NCBI GenBank assembly: GCA_963653535.1
Contig: CAVJWU010000026.1
Coordinates: 1 to 20,954, forward strand
Source of the DNA: UBA3210 sp963653535
Lineage (GTDB): Bacteria > Bacillota_I > Bacilli_A > RFN20 > CAG-449
Direction: 5' to 3'
DNA length: 20,954 bases
Shown: piece by piece, positions 1 through 7,983 of the stretch
How the letters are laid out: every line of letters begins with the position of its first letter
Numbering within the stretch: the stretch's first letter is position 1
Notes under the pieces: generated by a model
Seen by the model: the letters and a program-made list of their open reading frames with translations, nothing else
Databases searched by the model: none
What the model was told of the DNA's origin: nothing
Made by a program: the position numbers and the translations under genes

Positions 1-117
1 GATATGCAGGCATATATTCACCTTCCTTTGAGTAATACTATAATAATTATAAAATCGTTTTAAAGAAAGTAATTTTGATTAACTTTAGCAAAATAAAGAT
101 AAATTTTTACTTTTTAT

Positions 118-147
118 TTGTTTTTTAACTCACTTAATCATTATAAT
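118..147 (+). promoter_or_regulatory. Putative sigma-A promoter of the S1-protein/pgi operon
   Basis: A perfect -10 TATAAT lies at 142-147. The best -35 is a weak TTGTTT at 118-123 with an 18-base spacer. It is followed by a ribosome site (AAGGTGG, 172-178) and the ATG at 183. The -10 is convincing and the -35 is not, so the promoter call rests mainly on the -10 and its position. The first 117 bases contain no gene I can support. Confidence 0.5.
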
Positions 148-182
148 GTAATTAACTATTAACGAAGAAAGAAGGTGGGTAT

Positions 183-563
183 ATGAAATATCATGTTGGA
201 GACATTGTTCAAGGTGAAGTTACTGGTATCCAATCTTATGGAGCGTTTGTAAAACTTGAAGATGGTGAACAAGGATTAATTCATATATCAGAAATATCTT
301 CTTATTTTGTTAAGAGCATTTCAAACTATGTCCAAATTGGTCAAATTATTAAGGTCAAAGTTATCGATTGCTTACATGATAAACAATTATATCGTTTATC
401 TTTAAAACAAGCTCAAATAACTCCTCGACAAAACATTCGTCAAAGAAAAGCTTTTAATGCGAAAAAGAGATTTAAGATTCCCCTTGATCAACAAGATTTT
501 TCACCATTAAGAGATCACCTTGATGATTGGATTAAAGAAGGACAAGCTAAATACGGAGAATAA
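183..563 (+). CDS. S1-domain RNA-binding protein, YugI/CvfD (general stress protein 13) type
   Basis: This 126-residue protein has an S1 RNA-binding domain at about residues 4-75, with the typical VGDIVQGEVTGIQSYGAFVKL start and a GLIHISEIS strand. A basic linker follows (about 80-97), then a short acidic C-terminal segment ending DDWIKEGQAKYGE. Length and tail resemble the YugI/CvfD family (about 130 residues), which binds RNA or ribosomes and has been linked to post-transcriptional stress and virulence control in Firmicutes. It lies 3 bases upstream of pgi; these two genes are also neighbours in Bacillus and Listeria, which supports the family call. Start: ATG 183, preceded by AAGGTGG at 172-178. 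The RNA target cannot be inferred from sequence. Confidence 0.85.
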   Translation: MKYHVGDIVQGEVTGIQSYGAFVKLEDGEQGLIHISEISSYFVKSISNYVQIGQIIKVKVIDCLHDKQLYRLSLKQAQITPRQNIRQRKAFNAKKRFKIPLDQQDFSPLRDHLDDWIKEGQAKYGE

Positions 564-566
564 CAT

Positions 567-1850
567 ATGATTAAAGTAGACTTATCTAACACAGTTACAA
601 AGATTCCTTTAGACGCATATAAACAAGACGTCAAAGTTGTCGACAAAATGATCAAAGAAAAAACAGGCGCAGGAAATGATTTCCTCGGATGGGTTAATCT
701 TCCTTTTGATTACGATAAAGAAGAATTCGCTCGTATTAAGGAAGCGGCAAAAGAAATTCAAGAAAACTATGAAGTTTTAGTTGTTGCTGGTATCGGAGGA
801 TCTTATTTAGGTGCGAGAAGTGCGATTGAAGCATTAAACGGATTATTCCCAACTAATAAAGTAAAAATTATCTTTGTTGGTAATACTTTATCAAGCAATT
901 ATATTTATCAAGTACTTAATTACGTTAAAGATAAGAAATTCGCGATTAACGTCATTTCTAAATCAGGAACAACAACAGAAACTAGTGTTGCATTTAGATT
1001 ATTAAAAGAATTATTAATTTCTAAAGTAGGTAAGGAAAAAGCCTCTAAAGCGATTTATGCAACTACTGATAAAGCTCGTGGTGCATTAAAAACTGAAGCG
1101 GATAAGGAAGGTTATAAAACTTTCGTTGTACCAGATGATGTCGGTGGTAGATTTTCAGTCTTAACTGCAGTTGGTCTTTTACCAATCGCTGCCGCGGGTG
1201 GAGATATTGATGCTTTAATGAAAGGTGCACAAGATGCATTAAAAGATTTTGATAATGATGATATTGAAACTAATGTTTGTTATCAATATGCTGTAACTAG
1301 ACACTTCTTACATAAGAGTGAAAATAAAGCAGTTGAAATGTTTGTCACTTATGATCCTGCATATACCCAATTAGGTGAATGGTTAAAACAATTATTTGGT
1401 GAATCAGAAGGTAAAGATAAAAAAGGTCTTCTCCCTGATAGCGCGACTTTCTCAACTGATTTACATTCTCTAGGTCAATTCATCCAAGAAGGTACCCCTT
1501 GCTTATTTGAAACTGTTGTTATGACCGAAGAAGCTACATATGATGTTGAAGTTAAAGCAGATGAAGAAAATCTCGATGGTTTAAATTTCCTTGCTGGTAA
1601 GAAAGTCTCTTATATTAATAAGAAAGCATTTGAAGGAACTCTTCAAGCTCACGTCGAAGTTGGCGGAGTACCAAATGTTGTTGTAACTATTCCAAAGATG
1701 GATGCGTATAACTTAGGATATTTATATTATTTCTTTGAAAAAGCATGCGCAATGAGCGCTTACTTACTTGGAGTTAATCCATTTAACCAACCAGGCGTTG
1801 AAGTCTATAAAAAGAGAATGTTCCACTTATTAGGTAAACCTGGATATTAG
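567..1850 (+). CDS. pgi: Glucose-6-phosphate isomerase
   Basis: Pgi interconverts glucose-6-phosphate and fructose-6-phosphate in cytoplasmic glycolysis. The 427 residues are close to the usual roughly 450 of the short bacterial form. Recognisable pieces are the phosphate/sugar-binding segment VVAGIGGSYLGARSA (about 72-86), the SKSGTTTET loop (about 132-140), the family signature DDVGGRFSVLTAVG (about 190-203) and the C-terminal helix with the EVYKKRMF lysine region. The ribosome site (GGAG, 554-557) lies inside the end of the preceding S1-protein gene, so the two are co-transcribed and probably translationally coupled. The gene ends in TAG and is followed by a terminator. It is a housekeeping gene unrelated to the pectin locus downstream. 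Confidence 0.97.
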   Translation: MIKVDLSNTVTKIPLDAYKQDVKVVDKMIKEKTGAGNDFLGWVNLPFDYDKEEFARIKEAAKEIQENYEVLVVAGIGGSYLGARSAIEALNGLFPTNKVKIIFVGNTLSSNYIYQVLNYVKDKKFAINVISKSGTTTETSVAFRLLKELLISKVGKEKASKAIYATTDKARGALKTEADKEGYKTFVVPDDVGGRFSVLTAVGLLPIAAAGGDIDALMKGAQDALKDFDNDDIETNVCYQYAVTRHFLHKSENKAVEMFVTYDPAYTQLGEWLKQLFGESEGKDKKGLLPDSATFSTDLHSLGQFIQEGTPCLFETVVMTEEATYDVEVKADEENLDGLNFLAGKKVSYINKKAFEGTLQAHVEVGGVPNVVVTIPKMDAYNLGYLYYFFEKACAMSAYLLGVNPFNQPGVEVYKKRMFHLLGKPGY

Positions 1851-1886
1851 AATTAATAAAATAGGTAAAAAAAGATAAAAAAATTG

Positions 1887-1919
1887 AAGCTAGAATTAAA
1901 TTACAATTCTAGCTTTTTT
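1887..1919 (+). terminator. Rho-independent terminator after pgi
   Basis: An 11-bp perfect stem (AAGCTAGAATT at 1887-1897 with AATTCTAGCTT at 1905-1915) encloses a 7-base loop and runs into a T tract at 1914-1919. It separates the S1/pgi operon from the pectin locus. Confidence 0.88.
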
Positions 1920-2032
1920 GTTACTAGAATTTTATTTTAAAATTAACTTTTTACTATTTTTTCGGATATAGAAGAAAAAATAAATCGATTATTTCTTTTT
2001 AATTAATTATATAGCTTAGCAATTTCTTTAAC

Positions 2033-2042
2033 TTGTATACAT
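2033..2042 (+). promoter_or_regulatory. Candidate GntR/FCD operator upstream of the pectin operon
   Basis: TTGTATACAT (2033-2042) contains the perfect 8-bp palindrome TGTATACA and differs at one edge base from the TTGTATACAA core upstream of kdgA. It ends 5 bases before the -35 box at 2048. The core matches the known operator type of GntR/FCD regulators (Bacillus GntR binds a site with core TTGTATACAA). Binding by the GntR protein encoded at 12912 is inferred. Confidence 0.55.
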
Positions 2043-2047
2043 CATTG

Positions 2048-2076
2048 TTGACAACTTATCTAAATTACTTTAAAAT
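2048..2076 (+). promoter_or_regulatory. Strong sigma-A promoter of the pectin-uptake operon
   Basis: A perfect -35 TTGACA (2048-2053), a 17-base spacer and a -10 TAAAAT (2071-2076, one mismatch) give a near-consensus promoter. The start of transcription would be near 2083, with AAAGGAG at 2097-2103 ahead of the ATG at 2109. I see no other convincing promoter until 16747, so it probably drives all 14 genes to 15674. Confidence 0.8.
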
Positions 2077-2108
2077 TATTTTATGGAAGGGGTTACAAAG
2101 GAGTTAGT

Positions 2109-2873
2109 ATGTCTTTTAAACAATTTCGCACTATTGACATCTTAATCTTTAGTGCAATAGCGATAGTGTTCGAACTACTAAATTACTTTGCCACAACTTC
2201 ACTTGGAAGCTTTAAAATAATCTTCATGTCATATTCGATTGTTCTATCGTTAGTAACAATGTATCGTTGGGGATTAAAAGGAAGTGTTGTAGCATTCCTT
2301 GGTGGCTTAGCTGCCTGTTTAGTTTCTAGGACAACATCGTTTCCTCATTACGTCGGTTATAGTGTTGGAAATTTATTAGGTGTTGTTATTGGGTATTTAA
2401 TATTTCAAAAGATAATTGGCAAAGAAAAATTATTAGCTCATCATCATGGTTTGCTATTTTTATATTTATTTGCAGATTTCGTCTTTGTTATATTACTTAG
2501 ATGCATAATCATTTGCATTTTTGAACCTTCAACTTTCTTTTCAAATTTATTTGCTTCATTAAGAAGTGAATTAATATTTGAAAGCATGAGTTATGTAATT
2601 TCTAATTTAATTCTAGCAATATGCGCGAGAAAAAATGGGAATTTACTCATCGAAATGAAAGAATATGTTATGGATGTTCAAAACAAGAAAAAACTTGGTG
2701 GTCTTAAAGAAATGCAAGAAAGCCCTTACTTCAACAAAGACAATCCATTCACTGAACCTCAGGAGTTCGATGAATCAAACATCCTTGAAGGAGGAACGTT
2801 AAGCCAAGAAGATTTAGATTCGCTACAAGATCTATATGATAATGATGGTACACTCCCATCTAAAAAAGAGTAA
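2109..2873 (+). CDS. Six-helix membrane protein, ECF-S-component-like, with acidic tail
   Basis: This 254-residue protein has about six hydrophobic segments (roughly 9-28, 36-52, 57-74, 82-100, 114-138 and 157-173) and a soluble, acidic C-terminal tail (about 178-254) rich in E, D and S. The helix count and small-residue-rich helices around YRWGLKGSVVAFLGGLA are reminiscent of substrate-binding S components of ECF transporters. I see no motif that fixes a substrate, and classical S components lack such a tail. It is the first gene of the operon and lies 13 bases ahead of the ABC permease gene, so a role in sugar import, sensing or transporter assembly is plausible. The ECF-S assignment is tentative. 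Confidence 0.5.
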   Translation: MSFKQFRTIDILIFSAIAIVFELLNYFATTSLGSFKIIFMSYSIVLSLVTMYRWGLKGSVVAFLGGLAACLVSRTTSFPHYVGYSVGNLLGVVIGYLIFQKIIGKEKLLAHHHGLLFLYLFADFVFVILLRCIIICIFEPSTFFSNLFASLRSELIFESMSYVISNLILAICARKNGNLLIEMKEYVMDVQNKKKLGGLKEMQESPYFNKDNPFTEPQEFDESNILEGGTLSQEDLDSLQDLYDNDGTLPSKKE

Positions 2874-2886
2874 ATGGAGGTAGGCT

Positions 2887-3930
2887 ATGGAAGAAGCTAA
2901 ACTAGATTCTAATGTTGTTGAACTTGATCCAGAACTCGAAAAAGAGAAAGTTCAAGAATATTATGAACGAAACCACTGGAGAATTACATTCAAAAGAATG
3001 CTAAGAGATTGGCGTTTATATGTAATGTTAATTCCACTTGCACTTGTATTTATCTTTTGGAGATATTTACCAATGTATGGTTTACTTGTCGCTTTTAAAT
3101 ATTATGATAATAATGGTATTGTAAGCGCAGATTTTATTGGATTTGCAGGTTTTGCAAAATTATGGGTAGATCCATTATTCTGGAGAGCATTTAGAAATAC
3201 ATTCATGTTGTCTTTCTACGGATTAATATTTGGTTTCCCATTCCCAATTATCTTAGCTTTATTATTTAGCGAAGTTAAAAATCAAGCTTATAGAACAGTC
3301 TTACAAGTTCTATCTTATTTACCTAAATTCGTTTCATTAGTTGTTGTTACAACTTTAATTTCATTATTATGCGCTAATCAATCAGATACTTATTCTGGTG
3401 GTCTTATTACTAAATTACTTATAAATTTAGGTTGGATTCAACCAGGAACTAGTTTATTAAGAGATGGCGCTGGTGCTTATTTCCGTGCGATTTACCAAGT
3501 TTCAGGTATTTGGGAAGCGGCAGGTTATGGTTCTATTGTTTATTTCGCTGCTATCTTATCTATTTCACCAACTTCATATGAAGCTGCTAGAATGGATGGA
3601 GCTAACAAATGGGCACAAATTAGATATGTTACTTTCCCTGGTATTGCTTCGACATTAACTATTATGTTAATTCTTGAAATGGGTAAAATGTTCACTGTTG
3701 GATATGAAAAAGTATACCTATTATATAATCAAGATATTTATGAAACAGCTGATATCGTTTCCACTTATGTTATGAGAAATACTGGTATGTCTGAAGGCGG
3801 CGGACAAACATCCGCAATTAAATATGCAATGTCTAGTGCTGCTGACTTATTTAACGCTTTAATCGCTATGTTCCTTGTTATTGGATCTAATATGGTTGCA
3901 AGACAAGTTTCAGATACTTCATTATATTAG
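2887..3930 (+). CDS. ABC sugar importer permease, LplB/MalF type
   Basis: This inner-membrane permease has 347 residues. After a roughly 40-residue charged cytoplasmic N-terminus come about six membrane segments. The cytoplasmic EAA loop that docks to the ATPase is clear: EAARMDGANKWAQ begins at about residue 232 and ends in FPGI. The segment around RYLPMYGLLVAFKYYD and the general pattern are typical of LplB-type permeases, which import oligosaccharides in Firmicutes. Ribosome site GGAGG lies 13 bases upstream of ATG 2887. The gene is followed after 8 bases by its YtcP-type partner. The oligogalacturonide substrate is inferred from the neighbouring pectin genes, not from the protein itself. 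Confidence 0.92.
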   Translation: MEEAKLDSNVVELDPELEKEKVQEYYERNHWRITFKRMLRDWRLYVMLIPLALVFIFWRYLPMYGLLVAFKYYDNNGIVSADFIGFAGFAKLWVDPLFWRAFRNTFMLSFYGLIFGFPFPIILALLFSEVKNQAYRTVLQVLSYLPKFVSLVVVTTLISLLCANQSDTYSGGLITKLLINLGWIQPGTSLLRDGAGAYFRAIYQVSGIWEAAGYGSIVYFAAILSISPTSYEAARMDGANKWAQIRYVTFPGIASTLTIMLILEMGKMFTVGYEKVYLLYNQDIYETADIVSTYVMRNTGMSEGGGQTSAIKYAMSSAADLFNALIAMFLVIGSNMVARQVSDTSLY

Positions 3931-3944
3931 GAGGATTCGTGATC

Positions 3945-4832
3945 ATGATAAAAAAATTAGATACATCCGAAGTAATATTTAAGGTTCTAGCTTATACGTT
4001 CCTTACAATATTTGCAATTTTCTGCTTATATCCATTCGTTTATTCAATTTCATGTGCGATTTCTGGTACAGATGCAATTAATGCTGGACAAGTTATCTTA
4101 TTCCCTATTGATCCTCAATTTAATGCATTCGCTTATGCGTTTGGATTACCAACATTCTGGATTACATATTCAAATACATTATTCTTAACTTTAATTGGTA
4201 CAATCTTCTCAATGTTTGTATCAATCTACGGCGCATACGCTTTAAGTAAAAAAAGAATGCCATTTAATAGAGCATTAAACTTCTTATTAGTTTTCACAAT
4301 GTGGTTTAGTGCAGGTATCTTTGCTACTAGATTAAATTATATTAGTTCAAGAGATTTCTTTAGAGCAATTGGTATTAGCGATGATAAATGGTTAGTTGTT
4401 ATTGCAATGGGCTTAAATGCATATAACGTAATCTTATTAAGAAATGGTTTTGCGGGAGTTCCAAAGGAAATTGAAGAAGCTGCTTTAGTTGATGGAGCAA
4501 ATGAATTCCAAATTGCAAATAAAGTTTATGTTCCTCAATCAAAAGCAACTATCGCAACAGTTGCATTATTCTATGGTATTTCTAGATGGAATGGTTATTT
4601 CTGGGCTTCACAAGTAATTGAAGATGAAACTCAAAAACCATTACAAGTTTACATTCGTCAATTATTAGTTCAATCACAACAATCAGATAGTAGAATTAAT
4701 TATGATGGATTCTCACAAGATTCATTATTTTATTGTTTAATTGTTTGTGCGATTATTCCAATTATTATTATTTATCCATTTATTCAAAAATACTTTGCTG
4801 CAGGTGTTAACCTCGGCGGTGTTAAAGAATAA
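3945..4832 (+). CDS. ABC sugar importer permease, YtcP/MalG type
   Basis: This is the second permease of the importer, about 295 residues with six membrane segments, typical of the YtcP/LplC (CUT1) family. The EAA loop starts with EEAALVDGANEFQ at about residue 177 and ends in VPQSKA. The start is ambiguous: an in-frame GTG at 3939 lies 4 bases after AGGAGG (3929-3934), whereas ATG 3945 lies 10 bases after it. I prefer the ATG; the choice changes only two residues (product 297 if GTG is used). It pairs with the LplB-type permease to form the membrane channel, with the MsmX-type ATPase at 8515 as the likely motor. Confidence 0.91.
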   Translation: MIKKLDTSEVIFKVLAYTFLTIFAIFCLYPFVYSISCAISGTDAINAGQVILFPIDPQFNAFAYAFGLPTFWITYSNTLFLTLIGTIFSMFVSIYGAYALSKKRMPFNRALNFLLVFTMWFSAGIFATRLNYISSRDFFRAIGISDDKWLVVIAMGLNAYNVILLRNGFAGVPKEIEEAALVDGANEFQIANKVYVPQSKATIATVALFYGISRWNGYFWASQVIEDETQKPLQVYIRQLLVQSQQSDSRINYDGFSQDSLFYCLIVCAIIPIIIIYPFIQKYFAAGVNLGGVKE

Positions 4833-4837
4833 TAAAA

Positions 4838-4882
4838 ATTACGATTACTAAATTAATCGTAATCGAAATGATACGATTAATT
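4838..4882 (+). promoter_or_regulatory. Two mutually exclusive hairpins ahead of the binding-protein gene
   Basis: Three related segments lie between the permease and the solute-binding protein gene. Segment 1 (4838-4847) pairs over 10 bp with segment 2 (4854-4863). An overlapping part of segment 2 (4851-4861) instead pairs over 11 bp with segment 3 (4872-4882). Only one hairpin can form at a time. No T tract follows, so this is not a simple terminator. A stabiliser or processing site that boosts binding-protein mRNA relative to the permeases is one reading; the function is inferred. Confidence 0.5.
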
Positions 4883-4932
4883 AGCAATATAAAAATTATT
4901 TTGTTTAAAAGAAAGAAAAGGAGAAACTTGAA

Positions 4933-7152
4933 ATGAACAAAAAAATAGTAACAGTATTTGCCGCAGCAGCAATGCTTACAGTTATTACTTCATGTGGAGG
5001 AGGATCATCTTCTTCCCAAACATCAGGAGGATCATCTGATTCTCAATCATCAGCTGCGCTAACTGGTAAGGATGCATATTTAAATAAAATCAACAACACT
5101 TGGCAATTACCAAATTTAACAAATGCATATAATAGTGCATATTCATCAATGAAAAGATTATCAGTTAATGTTGATAACATTGATACTTCATATGTATATG
5201 ATGCTACTCAAAAGAGCGCAACATTAACAATGTCAGTTAACTATGATAAAGATACTGGCATGAAGTATAATGGTGATAAAGATTATACTACTCCAAATAA
5301 ACAATCTACAATTAAAAATGGTGAATTTAAACCTGTTTGGAAAGAATTACAAAATAAATTAAATTTCACAATTAATGATGTAACTTCATCCAAGGATAAG
5401 GCTGTAAATGATTTTAAAACAAACTGGGGCGGCACATTAACTGCAGACATCGCTTGTGGTAACGTTTCTGATATTGTTGATAAATCAGTTAAAGGTGATG
5501 AATCAATTTTAGATTTAGCTGAATATTTAGATAAATTACCTAATTTTACAAAATTCTTAAAAAAGAACCCATCTGTTTTAAATTCTATTTTAACTACTAA
5601 GAATACTTCAGCTCAATCAACATCTACTCTTGGTATTTATTATATTCCATATTTCGATGGTTATGATGATTTAGAAAAAATGACAATGTTAAGAGCAGAT
5701 TATGTTCGTAAATTATTAGATGGTAATTTTAACGAAGCTGATTGGGATACAGATTCAACAATTTGGACTGATTCAAAATATCAACCAACAGTAACTGAAG
5801 CTTATAGTGTTACAGTTCCTACTTCAATGGATGCAAACACTACAAAAACAATTACTAAATCAATTGATGGCGCTGGATCAAATATTGTCGCACAACAAAA
5901 TGCTTTAGCTAGTGGTGAAAGAACATCTGCAAAGATGGTAAAACAATTTAGAGATTATATCGATGCTAGATATGGTCAACAATATGCAAATCGTTCTGAC
6001 TTATTCTTAGGTGTTGATGCTTCATATGATGCAGATGAAATGATTGCTTTAATGAGACTTGTTAGAGTTTCACCAAAAGGATTAACTGGTAACGCAGAAG
6101 CAGAAATGGTTCCATTTGTTCCAAGAGAATATAATAACCAACGTATCGCAGATATGTATAGATGGGCTGGTCATTTATGGGGTGTTCGTGGTGTTGAATC
6201 TAGATGTGGTTATTTATATGTAGGTAAAGACGGTAAAATCCATGATGCTAGAGGCGATGAAGAAATCACAACAATGCTTACTTATTTAAACGAAATTTAT
6301 GATGAAGGCTTAATCTTAAAAGATTTTGAAACAAAAACAGGTTATGGTATTTCAAATGGTAAATTCGCTGAAGGCATTGTTATTGACAAAGGAAGTACTC
6401 AAAAATATCATGGCTTCATGGAATATGATTATTCTCAAACTCAAGGTGTTTGGAATGATAAATCAACAGTTGAAGGTTATGACTTTAGACCTATTTTAAA
6501 TGCTGAAGCTAAATGGGATGATGGCGATAATTCAACATCATATTTCCAATTCACTGAATCATGGAGATCTGTTAAATCACAAGGTTGGTGTTTAAATTCT
6601 AGTTTAAAGAAAGATACAAACAAATTAGAAAAAGCATTAGCAGTTGTTGACTATTTCTTCTCTGAAGAAGGTCATAATTTAAATTCTTATGGCCCAGCAA
6701 GCTACGGCTATACTAGTGGAACTATTTCATACCAAGGTAAGTCTATTGCTAAATTTACTAATGAAGCTCTTGCTCAATTAAATGATACAAGTATCGGTGG
6801 TGGTTCATATACTAACTACTTAAGAAAATATGTTGGTGCAACATTACCAATTGGTTACATTAAAGAACAAGGTATGGAATATCAAGCAACTAGTGCAAAA
6901 GCAATTAATGGTTTAAATATCATTAACAAAGCAATTGAACTTGGTACATTCAAGCACGTAAGAGTTGATTCAGTTGCAACTGGCAAAGATTTCTATCAAA
7001 TCGTTCCATCAACATTTAGATTATCAACTGCTCAAGTTGAATTAAAAACTGATCTTGAAGGTGATACTAAATTAGGTAACATCAATTCCAATAATTCTAC
7101 TTCTAAATATTGTATTTGGGATAAGATTGTTATGACAGGTAGCTGGAATTAA
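4933..7152 (+). CDS. Large extracellular solute-binding lipoprotein of the importer
   Basis: This 739-residue lipoprotein has a lysine-containing signal peptide and the lipobox ITSC with the lipidated cysteine at residue 21. A Gly/Ser/Gln-rich flexible linker follows (about 22-42), then a substrate-binding domain in the style of LplA (CUT1 family 1 binding proteins): WKELQNKLNFTIN near the start, DLAEYLDKLPNF, and YRWAGHLWGVRG with YLNEIYDEGLI further on. It would capture pectic oligosaccharides at the cell surface and pass them to the two permeases just upstream. LplA-like proteins are usually near 500-560 residues, so this one is long; extra sequence lies in the first 300 residues. AAAAGGAG at 4916-4923 precedes ATG 4933. 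Ligand identity is inferred from context. Confidence 0.88.
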   Translation: MNKKIVTVFAAAAMLTVITSCGGGSSSSQTSGGSSDSQSSAALTGKDAYLNKINNTWQLPNLTNAYNSAYSSMKRLSVNVDNIDTSYVYDATQKSATLTMSVNYDKDTGMKYNGDKDYTTPNKQSTIKNGEFKPVWKELQNKLNFTINDVTSSKDKAVNDFKTNWGGTLTADIACGNVSDIVDKSVKGDESILDLAEYLDKLPNFTKFLKKNPSVLNSILTTKNTSAQSTSTLGIYYIPYFDGYDDLEKMTMLRADYVRKLLDGNFNEADWDTDSTIWTDSKYQPTVTEAYSVTVPTSMDANTTKTITKSIDGAGSNIVAQQNALASGERTSAKMVKQFRDYIDARYGQQYANRSDLFLGVDASYDADEMIALMRLVRVSPKGLTGNAEAEMVPFVPREYNNQRIADMYRWAGHLWGVRGVESRCGYLYVGKDGKIHDARGDEEITTMLTYLNEIYDEGLILKDFETKTGYGISNGKFAEGIVIDKGSTQKYHGFMEYDYSQTQGVWNDKSTVEGYDFRPILNAEAKWDDGDNSTSYFQFTESWRSVKSQGWCLNSSLKKDTNKLEKALAVVDYFFSEEGHNLNSYGPASYGYTSGTISYQGKSIAKFTNEALAQLNDTSIGGGSYTNYLRKYVGATLPIGYIKEQGMEYQATSAKAINGLNIINKAIELGTFKHVRVDSVATGKDFYQIVPSTFRLSTAQVELKTDLEGDTKLGNINSNNSTSKYCIWDKIVMTGSWN

Positions 7153-7176
7153 TAAAAAACTTTAAATTATTTTTTA

Positions 7177-7202
7177 GGGATGAGTAATCATCTACTCATC
7201 CC
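7177..7202 (+). terminator. Intra-operon hairpin after the binding-protein gene (partial terminator)
   Basis: A 10-bp perfect, fairly GC-rich stem (GGGATGAGTA at 7177-7186 with TACTCATCCC at 7193-7202) has a 6-base loop and is followed by an imperfect T-rich stretch (TTCCTTATTTTT). Since the next gene starts only 28 bases later with no visible promoter, it probably attenuates rather than stops transcription, leaving more binding-protein mRNA than downstream mRNA. Confidence 0.65.
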
Positions 7203-7216
7203 TTCCTTATTTTTGT

Positions 7217-7223
7217 GGAGGAG
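7217..7223 (+). promoter_or_regulatory. Ribosome-binding site that decides the start at 7231
   Basis: GGAGGAG lies 7 bases before ATG 7231. An upstream in-frame ATG at 7180 falls inside the hairpin at 7177-7202 and has no ribosome site, so it is not the start. Confidence 0.8.
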
Positions 7224-7230
7224 AAAATTT

Positions 7231-7983
7231 ATGCAAAAAGATAAAATTACTTTTAATAAATTGCTTAAAAGTAAACAAAAAGGAATAATTATCGCTTTAT
7301 TTGCTATATCTATTGTTCTATTTTTATATTCATTATTATTTATGACACCATTCTATGATATGTATCTTATAAATAATACTGCTGTTATAAGTATAGATAA
7401 ATTAGTTGAATATGGCATTGATATTGAAACATATAAACAATTGTATCCAGATGCAATTTCTTATAGTACTATTTTTGGTCAACAAACTGTTTCTGGAATA
7501 AATGCAGGATATTTTAGCGTAAGTGTTATGGAAACACTACAAGCATTTAATAAAACATTGTTCGCAATTAGTTTCTTTGGAATTGTTGGATCTTTAATTT
7601 TATTTGTCTATCGTTCTCAATTAAGAAAAAGATATTACATTACAAACTTTATCTCGATTGTAATTGTTATCGCATTTGATCTTTTTGCATCAATTTTCAC
7701 TTTAGTTAATATATTTTCTTTTATGAAAACATTCTCCAATGATATTAATTATGAAATTTTGAATGTTTATCAAACTATCACATATAATGGTGTAGATAGT
7801 GGAGGAATTGTTACATCTTATTTCTCATTTAATGCATTCAGCTGGGTTTTTATTTTAGGAATTGTATTCTGTGCTATATGTATTTTAATTGCTGTTTATG
7901 GTATTGTATTCTTAGTAAAGAAATATCTTTACCAAAAGGAACATCCAGCATTAGATATTAGTGGGGTGGTTATCAATGAATAA
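7231..7983 (+). CDS. Unknown four-helix membrane protein in the importer operon
   Basis: I do not recognise this family. From ATG 7231 the product is 250 residues with a basic cytoplasmic N-terminus, hydrophobic segments at about 18-38, 109-127, 137-165 and 205-230, and a basic turn (RSQLRKRYY) between the second and third. Two polar stretches, about 39-105 and 166-200, would lie outside the membrane. No cysteine pair, catalytic motif or nucleotide-binding motif is visible. It sits between the binding-protein gene and the ATPase gene and overlaps the next membrane-protein gene, so an accessory role in the importer is a reasonable guess. The start is set by GGAGGAG at 7217-7223. Confidence 0.75.
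   Translation: MQKDKITFNKLLKSKQKGIIIALFAISIVLFLYSLLFMTPFYDMYLINNTAVISIDKLVEYGIDIETYKQLYPDAISYSTIFGQQTVSGINAGYFSVSVMETLQAFNKTLFAISFFGIVGSLILFVYRSQLRKRYYITNFISIVIVIAFDLFASIFTLVNIFSFMKTFSNDINYEILNVYQTITYNGVDSGGIVTSYFSFNAFSWVFILGIVFCAICILIAVYGIVFLVKKYLYQKEHPALDISGVVINE

Noticed and set aside
1..33. Possible C-terminal end of an upstream gene (open frame ending in TAA at 31-33)
   Set aside because: Only about ten codons are visible and two other frames look equally possible; nothing identifies it as coding.
2047..2055. GTTGACAAC as a second regulator half-site at the main promoter
   Set aside because: It is the -35 box itself, and its 1-base centre does not match the spacing of the TTGTATACAA site.
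3464..3658. Alternative plus-strand reading frame inside the LplB-type permease gene
   Set aside because: It lies wholly inside a well-supported permease in another frame and has no ribosome site or family features; the minus-strand frames inside kdgA, kdgK and the SDR were dropped for the same reason.
7180..7230. Upstream in-frame ATG for the membrane protein that starts at 7231
   Set aside because: It lies inside a 10-bp hairpin, lacks a ribosome site, and the added residues are not conserved-looking; GGAGGAG at 7217 fits ATG 7231.
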